Shown piece by piece: positions 1 through 5,519 of a stretch of DNA of 6,160 nucleotides (its first letter is position 1; each line of letters opens with the position of its first letter). The DNA is from an uncultured Lachnospiraceae bacterium (GTDB lineage Bacteria; Bacillota; Clostridia; Lachnospirales; Lachnospiraceae). Location of the stretch: contig CAJTVL010000152.1 of the NCBI GenBank assembly GCA_910579425.1, positions 1 to 6,160 on the forward strand, read 5' to 3'. A program made the position numbers and the translations under genes. The notes beneath the pieces were generated by a model. It was not told where the DNA came from. It worked only from the letters and a program-made list of their open reading frames with translations, and made no database searches.

Positions 1-28
1 ATTAAATATGCAGTTGTCAGCGTTCAAA

Positions 29-63
29 GCAATTGAGTTTCACTGATTCAGGTTACAATTAAG
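29..63 (+). promoter_or_regulatory. Possible promoter and LytTR-like boxes upstream of the CPBP gene
   Basis: A TTGAGT at 33-38 and a TACAAT at 54-59 could be -35 and -10 hexamers, but the 15-bp spacer is shorter than the usual 16-18. Two 9-mers, GCAATTGAG (29-37) and ACAATTAAG (55-63), resemble the AgrA/LytTR half-site ACAGTTAAG, and similar 9-mers occur upstream of the gene at 4703. The second box overlaps the candidate -10, so promoter and activator site cannot both be right as drawn unless binding represses. Weak evidence overall. Confidence 0.3.
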
Positions 64-290
64 CTATTTGAACGACGAAACGGAGGAAACCGATTTGAAA
101 AGAATAGTGATAACTTTTATAGAGTGTATATGCTTTTTCCTGGGGTGGGCAATATTGTCAGCGGTGTTGCCTTTATCCAATTCAGATAATCCTGCTTTGT
201 GGAGATTATGGGCAGAAATCACACCGTTGTTGTCAATTATAGCTTTTACATTCATTTTTTGGATAATTGAAAAGAAAACTATAAAATTAC

Positions 291-299
291 ATCTTTTTA
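291..299 (+). repeat. Target-site duplication, left copy (9 bp)
   Basis: ATCTTTTTA directly abuts the left inverted repeat and is repeated exactly at 1763-1771. A 9-bp duplication fits the IS4 family, whose subgroups make duplications of about 8-13 bp. The perfect match points to a simple, fairly recent insertion. Confidence 0.95.
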
Positions 300-317
300 C
301 ACCACTTTACAACTTTT
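300..317 (+). repeat. IS left terminal inverted repeat
   Basis: CACCACTTTACAACTTTT matches the reverse complement of 1745-1762 over all 18 positions, and the match breaks at the next base. The boundary is fixed by the adjacent target duplication. Confidence 0.95.
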
Positions 318-324
318 TAAAAGA

Positions 325-354
325 AATGCCGTATGAGGCACTCTGGTGTATAAT
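325..354 (+). promoter_or_regulatory. Candidate transposase promoter
   Basis: A perfect TATAAT lies at 349-354, about 50 bp inside the left end of the element. The best -35 choices at 17-18 bp spacing (around 325-331, near ATGCCG) match TTGACA at only about half of the positions. Its place between the two arms of the inverted repeat supports the assignment. Confidence 0.45.
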
Positions 355-397
355 AAGTTTGCGAACAAAAAATACACGAAAGAAGTGACCTCATACG
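330..397 (+). promoter_or_regulatory. Inverted repeat flanking the IS internal promoter; candidate anti-read-through hairpin
   Basis: CGTATGAGGCAC at 330-341 can pair with 385-397 (GTG, a bulged A, then CCTCATACG), giving 12 base pairs with one bulge. The loop contains the candidate internal promoter. A transcript from that promoter would lack the left arm, whereas a transcript entering from outside would contain both arms and fold over the region where transposase translation should begin. The same logic is established for IS10 and IS50; applying it here is inference from the geometry. Confidence 0.55.
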
Positions 398-499
398 ACA
401 ACCTTATTATACAACGATAAACACATAATTGGCAGGCTTTTTCGATATTTTTCTGTTTATTTTTCCACCTTTGCCGCCCCTACTGCTGAAAGCCTGTTT

Positions 500-1741
500 T
501 TGCTTGTATTAGCTATACTGGCAATGGAATCCGCGGATTCCATCCGCTCCCTGTACAGACACTTTTTGTCCGGCATAACCGCAAAATCACTCAATGCTTT
601 TTATTATGCCTGCTCTTATGCAAAAGTGGACTGCTCTGTTTTTATGAATGTCACTGCAAAACTGGCTCTGCGGTTGATTCCGGCAGACCTGGAATCACAG
701 CCTCTCTTTCTGTGTATAGATGATACCATGGTTTCAAAGTTCGGAGAGAAATTTGAGGCTGCGTCAAAACTGTTTGACCATGCGGCGCATAATGGTTCCA
801 ATTACCTCAACGGGCACTGCTTTGTCAGCCTTATGCTGCGTGTGCCGGTATGGCATCAGCGCAGAATCTCTTATCTCTCAGTCCCCCTTGGATACCGTAT
901 GTGGCAGAAGAAGGAATCAAAACTGGAACTTGCTGCGGCCATGGTACGCCATGTGATGCCGGAGTTTCATGGGCGGAGGAATGTCATCCTCCTGTGCGAC
1001 AGCTGGTATGTAAAGCACAACCTCGTATCCATCGTAGATGAATATGAAAACCTTGACCTGATCGGCAATGCGAGGGCTGATTCTGTCCTGTATGACCTGC
1101 CGCCAGCTCCCACCGGAAAAAAGGGCAGGCCGGCAAAGCATGGCCGCCGCCTGTCAATAGACAGCGACTTTACCCTTTCCAGAGAAAAGGCGGGGGATTA
1201 CTATATGGGGTGCCGTCTTGTACTGACCAATATTTTCGGAACCCGTGAAGTCATGGCCTATGTAACTTCCAGCGGAAAAGAGAATGGTACAAAGAGGCTG
1301 TTTTTCAGCACCATTCTCCCTGCACAGCTTCAGATATTCTGTGCCTGGCAGGAAAAGGCACCGCTTAACCAGACGGGAAGCGGATGGATGCCGTATATTC
1401 CACTGTTTCTGTATTCGTTCCGGTGGAACATTGAGGTAAGCTACTATGAGCAGAAATCCTTTTGGTCGTTATGCGCATACATGGTCCGCAGCCGCAAGGG
1501 GATTGAAATGCTGGTGAATCTCATCAATATCAGTTACTGTGCCATGAAACTACTGCCCTATATGGAGGAAACATTGTCACAGTACAGGGGGTGCAGTGTG
1601 CAGGAGTTCCGGTTTGCCCTTAGCGAACAGATAAGGCGGCAGATATTTTATGTAAACTTGGTACAAAACATCGAAACCCACATAAAATCAAGGGCTGTTA
1701 TTAAAGCCTTGAGATATCTATGTTTGCGCGACGCAGCTTAA
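500..1741 (+). CDS. IS4-family DDE transposase (N-terminus probably frameshifted)
   Basis: This is the transposase that cuts and rejoins the ends of the surrounding element. Counting from the TTG at 500 (413 residues), the likely catalytic aspartates are in CIDDTMVSKFG (D74/D75) and LLCDSWY (D167). The IS4 signature Y-x2-R-x3-E-x6-K is exact at Y305, R308, E312 and K319, with E312 the third catalytic residue. The start is doubtful: the TTG at 500 has no ribosome-binding site, and the frame stays open back to 389 with plausible protein sequence (HIIGRLFRYFSVYF) but no standard start codon. A GTG at 385 in another frame reads VTSYDNLIIQR and stops at 418. Loss of two bases near 418 would join the two into a normal N-terminus. 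The catalytic core looks intact, but efficient translation is questionable. The frame ends just before the right inverted repeat. Confidence 0.9.
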   Translation: MLVLAILAMESADSIRSLYRHFLSGITAKSLNAFYYACSYAKVDCSVFMNVTAKLALRLIPADLESQPLFLCIDDTMVSKFGEKFEAASKLFDHAAHNGSNYLNGHCFVSLMLRVPVWHQRRISYLSVPLGYRMWQKKESKLELAAAMVRHVMPEFHGRRNVILLCDSWYVKHNLVSIVDEYENLDLIGNARADSVLYDLPPAPTGKKGRPAKHGRRLSIDSDFTLSREKAGDYYMGCRLVLTNIFGTREVMAYVTSSGKENGTKRLFFSTILPAQLQIFCAWQEKAPLNQTGSGWMPYIPLFLYSFRWNIEVSYYEQKSFWSLCAYMVRSRKGIEMLVNLINISYCAMKLLPYMEETLSQYRGCSVQEFRFALSEQIRRQIFYVNLVQNIETHIKSRAVIKALRYLCLRDAA

Positions 1742-1744
1742 TCT

Positions 1745-1762
1745 AAAAGTTGTAAAGTGGTG
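1745..1762 (+). repeat. IS right terminal inverted repeat
   Basis: AAAAGTTGTAAAGTGGTG is the exact reverse complement of the left end at 300-317. It begins just after the transposase stop codon and abuts the right target duplication. Confidence 0.95.
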
Positions 1763-1771
1763 ATCTTTTTA
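1763..1771 (+). repeat. Target-site duplication, right copy (9 bp)
   Basis: ATCTTTTTA is identical to 291-299. Joining 299 directly to 1772 restores the CPBP reading frame (LHLF-NNPVKG), showing that the duplicated bases belong to the host gene. Confidence 0.95.
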
Positions 1772-2373
1772 ATAATCCGGTAAAAGGAGTTTTGCTGGGA
1801 ACTATAACGGGAATTTTGTGGTTAGGACTTCCCGTAATTGTTATGAAGCTGATGAAAGCTATAGAATTTAGTGGAAAGAACGATATTCCTTTATTTTTTG
1901 TGTGGATATTGGCAGCTTTCCTGAATGTTATCATGCAGGAGCTGCTTGTAAGGGGCTGGCTTTATCAAGTGTTGAAACAAAAATATAATATTGCCATTTC
2001 TACCATAGTAACCACTGCATTGTTTACATTATTGCATGGAGGCGCATTTGAGGCGGGCGTGGTTCCGGTGGTAAATGTTCTCACAATGAGTCTGCTTATG
2101 ACAGTTATTTTGGAATATAGCGGTTCTCTTATAGCGCCAACTATCATGCACTTTATATGGAATGGAATAGGTGCGCTAGTATTAGGCGGTGTATCGCTGG
2201 CGGATGATTATCCGCATTTGCTGAATATGACTTTTTCAGGAAGTGATCTTTTATCTGGCGGAGAATGTAAAATAGAAGGAAGTATTGTTGTTTTGGTAGT
2301 TAATGTCATACTGCTTGCAGTGTTTATCGGACTACAGAGAAAAAATAGGAATGGCATAGCAGACCATGTATAA
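1772..2373 (+). pseudogene. CPBP-family intramembrane protease, C-terminal fragment
   Basis: This is the remainder of the protease gene split by the insertion sequence. Numbered on the restored 268-residue protein it covers residues 69-268 and holds all three CPBP motifs: QELLVRG (Q124, E125, R129), FTLLH (F153, H157) and HFIWN (H195, N199). The first glutamate of the usual EExxxR motif is replaced by Q. Five or so hydrophobic segments follow one another, including about 74-95, 108-125, 168-182 and 238-255. Family members act as membrane proteases on prenylated or peptide substrates, or in bacteriocin maturation and immunity; which applies here is unknown. The fragment has no convincing translation start: a TTG at 1792 lies only 2 nt after GGAG, so it is probably silent. 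It lies 72 bp upstream of the two-component genes. Confidence 0.9.
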
Positions 2374-2380
2374 TAAAAAG

Positions 2381-2393
2381 GGATACTGTATCC
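2381..2393 (+). other. Small perfect palindrome between the protease remnant and the regulator
   Basis: GGATACTGTATCC can form a 5-bp stem with a 3-nt loop 8 bp after the CPBP stop codon. No U-tract follows, so it is not a convincing terminator. It may be a weak transcript structure or an operator. No clear promoter is visible in the 72-bp gap, so the regulator may depend on transcription from upstream. Confidence 0.25.
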
Positions 2394-2445
2394 ACACCGC
2401 AGTACCAATCTCTCAAACATAAAACAGCAAAGGAGGCATGAACCA

Positions 2446-3192
2446 ATGCTTCAGATCGCAGTCTGCGAGGACGAAAAGGCGGACAGGGATAATCTCACAG
2501 GCATCCTGAAACCGCTTTTAGACAAATACACAGAAGAATACCGTATCACATACTTTACTTTCGGTGGGGAGCTGCTACAATCGGACGACAGCTTCCACCT
2601 GATTTTCATGGATATTATGATGGAGGGCAGGAATGGAATCGAGACGGGGCAGGAGCTTTACAGCCGGAACCATTCCACAAAGATCATATACACAACCAAT
2701 TTCGGACAATACTGCATGGATGCGGTGAACACCGTACATGCCTTTGCCTTTCTGGAAAAGCCGGTATCGGCGGAAGCACTGGAGGAACAGCTGCAGGCAT
2801 TCCTGCGGCAGTATCAAAAGGAGGAGGTGCGGCTGGAATTCAGGAATGTATCTTATGAGGAAAACGGTGTATTGTCGGAAAAACCTATCCTGTTGCTTCT
2901 TACTGATACGATCCTGTACTTTGAATACATCAAGGCAAAAAAGAAGGTCAAAATCGTGACGGAAAATATGGTGTACGAGTACCCGGATGCCATCAGCGGG
3001 CTGGAGGAGCGGATGCAGCCTTACGGTTTTGAGACGAGCTGCCGGGGCATCCTTGTAAACCTTAAAAATGTGGCAAAGACAAAGGGGTATGAGGTTGTAT
3101 TAAAAAATGGCATGTCAGTGCCGCTGTCGCAGAAACGGGTGGCGCAGTTCAAGGAACGGCTCAATGAATACATCCATAACAGTGGGGAGTAG
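2446..3192 (+). CDS. LytTR-family response regulator (AgrA/LytR type)
   Basis: This is a cytoplasmic transcription regulator of 248 residues. Residues 1-120 form a receiver domain with the acidic pair E8/D9, phospho-acceptor D56 in HLIFMDIMM, switch residue T84 and conserved K105 in the LEKP turn. Residues from about 128 to 245 form a LytTR DNA-binding domain, ending in the typical stretch SCRGILVNLKNV...LKNGMSVPLSQKRVAQFKE. The start is set by AAAGGAGG at 2429-2436, 9 nt before the ATG. The sensor kinase begins 4 bp after its stop codon, so the two are almost certainly co-transcribed and form a cognate pair. LytTR proteins normally bind pairs of 9-bp direct repeats; candidates lie upstream of the gene at 4703 and upstream of the CPBP gene. 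The length and domain order are normal for AgrA-like regulators. Confidence 0.95.
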   Translation: MLQIAVCEDEKADRDNLTGILKPLLDKYTEEYRITYFTFGGELLQSDDSFHLIFMDIMMEGRNGIETGQELYSRNHSTKIIYTTNFGQYCMDAVNTVHAFAFLEKPVSAEALEEQLQAFLRQYQKEEVRLEFRNVSYEENGVLSEKPILLLLTDTILYFEYIKAKKKVKIVTENMVYEYPDAISGLEERMQPYGFETSCRGILVNLKNVAKTKGYEVVLKNGMSVPLSQKRVAQFKERLNEYIHNSGE

Positions 3193-3196
3193 GGGA

Positions 3197-4489
3197 ATGG
3201 AAAATTTAGTATATCCGTTTAGTTGTTTTCTGTCATGTGTGATCGTTGCCGGGTTGATGTTCCAGTTCATGGGTGACCGTTATGAGAAAGCCTTTGTAAA
3301 TCCGTGGGTTTACCGGATTGCCGCCGCTGCCGCTGTGGTGATAGTGACGCTGGTAAACCTGAAACACAATACATGGTGGAATATGGCAGCAAATTTTCTG
3401 GTGTTCGGCATTGTCAGCTTTATCTTCTATGAGGATAAAAGCGGCAGGAGATATTGGCGGGTGCTGGAATTGGAATGCTTTTTTATGATGGTTGCGCTGT
3501 TTGAGGGTATTGGTGTATTTGGCATTGACCTATTGATGGATAAACTTTCACTCATGCCGGGAGATATGGTGATCAGAAACAGTATAGAGGTGGCATTTTC
3601 CAAGCTGGTGCTGATCTTCTTTTACTATGCCCTGATGAGGCGGCTGTGGAAAAAGGATTACAGGCAGAGTCGGACGCAGGTGATCCTTTACCTTGTTATG
3701 TTTTTATACAGTATAGTCAATTTTATTATCCTTGCAACAGCTGTCACAAGGAAAGCGGACTATTTCCTGCTCTGTGCAAATTTATGTTGTATCGTCTTTG
3801 CCAACCTGTACCTGTTTTATTCCCTGAAGGTGGAGGATGAAAAAAACAGCATGGAGTTCCAGATCGCCATGATGAAGCAGCAGGAGAGTATGCAGTTTGA
3901 GCATTATGAGAGGCAGAGGGAGAAATACGGAAGATCTATTGAAGTACTCCATGATGTCAGCAAGCATCTCCGCTCCATAGAGGAACTATATAAAGCAGGC
4001 ATGACGGATAAGGCAATGGAATACACAAGGCAGATCGGGGGCATCCTGAAGCCTCTTGTGCCGGAGGAATATTCTGACAACCCGATGCTGAACATCCTCC
4101 TTGCGGACAGGAAGCAGGCGGCGGAGAGTATTGGCATCCGGTTCGTGGTAAGGGTGGAAAGCACAGGACTTGGGTTCATAGAGCCGGTGGACGTGACAAC
4201 GCTCTTTGGGAACCTTCTGGAAAACGCAATGCAGGCTGTCCTGAAGTGCAGCGGGGAACGCTGTATTAAGGTGCATATCAGAAACTATAATGAGATGCTT
4301 TCCATCCGCATTGAGAACAGTGTGGAAAAGGAAGTAAGGATAAAGAACGGCAAACCGGTTAGCACAGACGGGAAAGGCACTGGCATCGGCTGCCTGAACG
4401 TGGAGAGGTGCGTGGAGAAATACGGGGGCAGCGTCCTCTATAAGAACGGTGACAGGAAATTTTACAGTGACGTGATCCTGAACCGGTAG
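3197..4489 (+). CDS. Membrane sensor histidine kinase, HPK10/GHKL type (AgrC-like)
   Basis: This 430-residue kinase is the partner of the preceding regulator. Roughly the first 210 residues contain about six hydrophobic segments with short loops, the polytopic sensor arrangement seen in AgrC and other peptide-sensing HPK10 kinases. A charged, probably coiled-coil linker follows (about 211-248). The phospho-acceptor is H252 in LHDVSKHL, a variant of the HPK10 box. The ATP-binding GHKL domain has the N-box NLLENAMQAV (N343) and the glycine-rich GKGTGIGCLNV (392-402). The start is the ATG at 3197, preceded by GGGGAG and 4 bp after the regulator stop; an in-frame ATG at 3107 inside the regulator would add 30 residues of unlikely sequence. 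The ligand is unknown: peptide sensing is inferred from family membership, and no AgrB or AgrD-like gene is in the window. Confidence 0.93.
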   Translation: MENLVYPFSCFLSCVIVAGLMFQFMGDRYEKAFVNPWVYRIAAAAAVVIVTLVNLKHNTWWNMAANFLVFGIVSFIFYEDKSGRRYWRVLELECFFMMVALFEGIGVFGIDLLMDKLSLMPGDMVIRNSIEVAFSKLVLIFFYYALMRRLWKKDYRQSRTQVILYLVMFLYSIVNFIILATAVTRKADYFLLCANLCCIVFANLYLFYSLKVEDEKNSMEFQIAMMKQQESMQFEHYERQREKYGRSIEVLHDVSKHLRSIEELYKAGMTDKAMEYTRQIGGILKPLVPEEYSDNPMLNILLADRKQAAESIGIRFVVRVESTGLGFIEPVDVTTLFGNLLENAMQAVLKCSGERCIKVHIRNYNEMLSIRIENSVEKEVRIKNGKPVSTDGKGTGIGCLNVERCVEKYGGSVLYKNGDRKFYSDVILNR

Positions 4490-4512
4490 GATGAATACCG
4501 TAAACCATAAGG

Positions 4513-4532
4513 GCAATTTAGGACAGTTTAGG
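4513..4532 (+). promoter_or_regulatory. Two LytTR-like boxes, 10-bp spacing
   Basis: GCAATTTAG (4513-4521) and ACAGTTTAG (4523-4531) repeat with one helical turn between them. The second fits the published LytTR consensus [TA][AC][CA]GTTN[AG][TG] at every position. A third, weaker unit (CTGATTTGGA, 4534-4543) continues the 10-bp phase. Typical LytTR sites are about 21 bp apart, so the spacing is unusual. The location, just after the kinase gene and upstream of 4703, suits control by the neighbouring regulator. Confidence 0.4.
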
Positions 4533-4553
4533 GCTGATTTGGAGAAATAACAT

Positions 4554-4593
4554 AAAAAATCTGTACTTCGGGGAAAAAATCTGTACCTCGGGA
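4554..4593 (+). repeat. Tandem direct repeat, 2 x 20 bp, in the control region of the 4703 gene
   Basis: AAAAAATCTGTACTTCGGGG (4554-4573) is followed without a gap by a copy differing at two positions, T to C in the core and G to A at the last base (4574-4593). A 20-bp period places the conserved TGTACYTCGGG core on the same face of the helix two turns apart, as expected for a dimeric or paired DNA-binding protein. It lies just upstream of the candidate promoter of the 4703 gene. The binding protein is unknown; the LytTR regulator is a candidate, but the core does not match its usual site. Confidence 0.7.
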
Positions 4594-4601
4594 TAAATGT
4601 A

Positions 4602-4629
4602 TAGGATTTTACAAACAGATTACCGATAA
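4602..4629 (+). promoter_or_regulatory. Possible sigma-28 (SigD/FliA)-type promoter
   Basis: ACCGATAA at 4622-4629 matches the sigma-28 -10 element GCCGATAA at 7 of 8 positions. TAGGATTT at 4602-4609 matches the extended -35 TAAAGTTT at 5 of 8, with a 12-bp gap to the -10 where 11 is usual. Transcription would begin near 4636, leaving about 67 nt of leader. The TAAA core is degraded to TAGG, which is the main objection. A weak sigma-A alternative, TATAGG at 4600-4605, has no good -35 and would need an activator at the repeats. Confidence 0.3.
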
Positions 4630-4702
4630 GAAAAGTGACAGTGCAGTATATGCACAGAAGTGAAAAACGGATTTTAAGAACAGGATCAAGGAGGACAAAG
4701 TT

Positions 4703-5404
4703 ATGTCAAAAATTACAGATTACAGTTTTTTATTTGAAAGTATGTTTGGAACAAAAAGCACAAGTATTATAGGTAACTTTCAGTTGTCGCAGTTAAACAG
4801 CAGTTCTATACAGTCACAGTTAAAGGCGGCGGGCATTGATACGAACAGCAAGCAATATAAGGCGGCAATAAAAGAAATGATGCAGGCAGGAAATGGTGCA
4901 ATGTACACAAATATCCAGTGCATTAAAAATTCCATGAAATGTTACGATAAGGACGGAGATTTTATCAACCCCAGAAACGGGCTTGCCGGACTTGTATTGA
5001 CGGATGAAAATGCAAGTCGTCAGAAACGTATCATTTCCATTTCGGAAAGCAGCAAAGACGAAATGTTTGAGTTGACGAAAAAAGAGTTTTTACAGGAAAA
5101 CGGTGTTCACAATGGAGATACAACAAAGCGCAGGGATGTATATGACAATCTGTACAGAAAGACGGAGAAAAATGACCGATTAGCAGCGGGATATACTATG
5201 GAGCAGTATGAACGGGCATACAGAAACACATTTTATGCGGCGGTACGGGAAGCTGATCCTAAGTGGGAGCTTGGAAAGCCGATTCCGTCCGGCGCATTGG
5301 ACGGCATTACAAGAGAAAGTATAGAAAGTCAGCTTGCCAAAAGTGGTAACAAACTTGTGAAAAGGTCATCTGTTTCAGGCAGTTCAATAGATTTGCAGAT
5401 ATAA
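4703..5404 (+). CDS. Conserved cytoplasmic protein of unknown function (possibly DUF3879-like)
   Basis: This 233-residue protein has no signal peptide, no membrane segment and no enzyme motif that I recognise. The start is secured by AAGGAGG at 4688-4694, 8 nt before the ATG. The N-terminus, KITDYSFLFESMFG, is aromatic. It is followed by a polar Ser/Gln-rich stretch (28-40), a helical block AAGIDTNSKQYKAAIKEMM (42-60), a DKDGD segment (82-86), and a charged helical half including KDEMFELTKKEFLQENGV and YTMEQYERAYRNTFYAAVREADP. The C-terminal 20 residues are Ser-rich. The layout recalls Lachnospiraceae and Bacillus proteins annotated as DUF3879, but this is recollection, not a search result. 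It follows an elaborate control region and the two-component genes, so it is probably a regulated output. The next gene, at 5520, is likely a functional partner. Confidence 0.85.
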   Translation: MSKITDYSFLFESMFGTKSTSIIGNFQLSQLNSSSIQSQLKAAGIDTNSKQYKAAIKEMMQAGNGAMYTNIQCIKNSMKCYDKDGDFINPRNGLAGLVLTDENASRQKRIISISESSKDEMFELTKKEFLQENGVHNGDTTKRRDVYDNLYRKTEKNDRLAAGYTMEQYERAYRNTFYAAVREADPKWELGKPIPSGALDGITRESIESQLAKSGNKLVKRSSVSGSSIDLQI

Positions 5405-5410
5405 AGTACA

Positions 5411-5421
5411 TATTGGGGAGG
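5411..5421 (+). repeat. Duplicated leader element, copy 1 (no start codon)
   Basis: TATTGGGGAGG occurs here and again exactly 90 bp later at 5501-5511, where it is the ribosome-binding site of the next gene. Both copies are followed at slightly different distances by GTTTCAT. No ATG, GTG or TTG lies at a usable distance after this copy, so it looks like a dead or displaced translation-start leader. Confidence 0.6.
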
Positions 5422-5464
5422 GCGTACTACGTTTCATATAAATATGCGAGTGCAGTACGCTTTT
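5422..5464 (+). terminator. Hairpin with short U-tract between the two orphan genes; weak terminator or attenuator
   Basis: GCGTACT (5422-5428) pairs with AGTACGC (5454-5460). After one A-C mismatch the stem can extend by a C-G pair, three G-U wobbles and a U-A pair to 5434/5448. TTTT follows directly at 5461-5464. The loop contains CATATAAATATG, itself a small inverted repeat. The short T-run suggests partial termination or processing that sets the ratio of the two genes, rather than a full stop. Confidence 0.4.
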
Positions 5465-5500
5465 CAATATGTGAGAAATGATAGGAATGTAAAGACTGTT

Positions 5501-5511
5501 TATTGGGGAGG
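5501..5511 (+). repeat. Duplicated leader element, copy 2 (active ribosome-binding site)
   Basis: This is the second TATTGGGGAGG. GGGGAGG at 5505-5511 lies 8 nt before the ATG at 5520 and decides the start of the next gene. Confidence 0.7.
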
Positions 5512-5519
5512 TAGGTTTC

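Larger units (their letters stand above)
95..388 (+). pseudogene. CPBP-family intramembrane protease, N-terminal fragment (IS-disrupted)
   Basis: This is the 5' part of a CPBP (CAAX protease and bacteriocin-processing, Abi) integral membrane protein gene. The start chosen is the TTG at 95, because GGAGG at 82-86 lies 8 nt upstream; an in-frame TTG at 68 has no ribosome-binding site. Residues 1-68 are native and contain two hydrophobic membrane segments (about 4-27 and 40-58). Native sequence ends at 299, where an IS4-family element inserts. The frame then runs 29 codons into the element and stops at 386-388, giving a 97-residue product without any of the catalytic motifs. The remainder of the gene is at 1772-2373. 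It is probably non-functional as it stands, although precise excision would restore it. By eye the gene is more AT-rich than the two-component genes downstream. Confidence 0.85.
300..1762 (+). mobile_element. IS4-family insertion sequence (1463 bp), complete
   Basis: The element is bounded by 18-bp perfect terminal inverted repeats, CACCACTTTACAACTTTT at 300-317 and its reverse complement at 1745-1762, and is flanked by a 9-bp direct duplication. It carries one long gene, a DDE transposase with the YREK signature of the IS4 family, whose stop codon lies 3 bp before the right repeat. About 200 bp at the left end hold an internal promoter and an inverted repeat. It is inserted in the same orientation as the interrupted CPBP gene. 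Removing positions 300-1771 rejoins the host gene in frame, which confirms the boundaries to the base. I cannot name the specific element. Confidence 0.95.

Noticed and set aside
1..46. Possible C-terminal end of an upstream gene (frame open from 2 to a stop at 44-46)
   Set aside because: Fewer than 15 codons are visible, too little to support a gene call.
68..94. Upstream in-frame TTG start for the CPBP gene
   Set aside because: It has no ribosome-binding site, while the TTG at 95 has GGAGG 8 nt upstream and gives the expected hydrophobic N-terminus.
3107..3196. Upstream start of the kinase inside the regulator gene
   Set aside because: The extra 30 residues are Cys/Arg-rich out-of-frame regulator sequence. 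The ATG at 3197 has a good ribosome-binding site and begins just before the first membrane segment.
4484..4500. Hairpin CGGTA/TACCG at the end of the kinase gene as a terminator
   Set aside because: The stem is only 5 bp and no U-tract follows.
3986..4516. A 176-residue open frame antisense to the kinase
   Set aside because: It lies opposite conserved kinase motifs, has no ribosome-binding site context, and its protein shows no recognisable features; it is a shadow frame.
4491..4550. A 19-residue open frame (MNTVNHKGNLGQFRADLEK) right after the kinase, as a signal peptide candidate
   Set aside because: There is no properly spaced ribosome-binding site, and no Gly-Gly leader or cysteine. It overlaps the 10-bp repeats, which explain the sequence better as regulatory DNA.
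4641..4655. Palindrome GTGCA-N5-TGCAC in the leader of the 4703 gene
   Set aside because: The 5-bp arms are short enough to occur by chance, and no second copy or regulator links to it.
4946..4981. EF-hand-like DKDGDFINPRNG segment in the 4703 protein
   Set aside because: The loop lacks the acidic residue at position 12 and has a proline at position 9, and no second hand is visible, so calcium binding is not supported.
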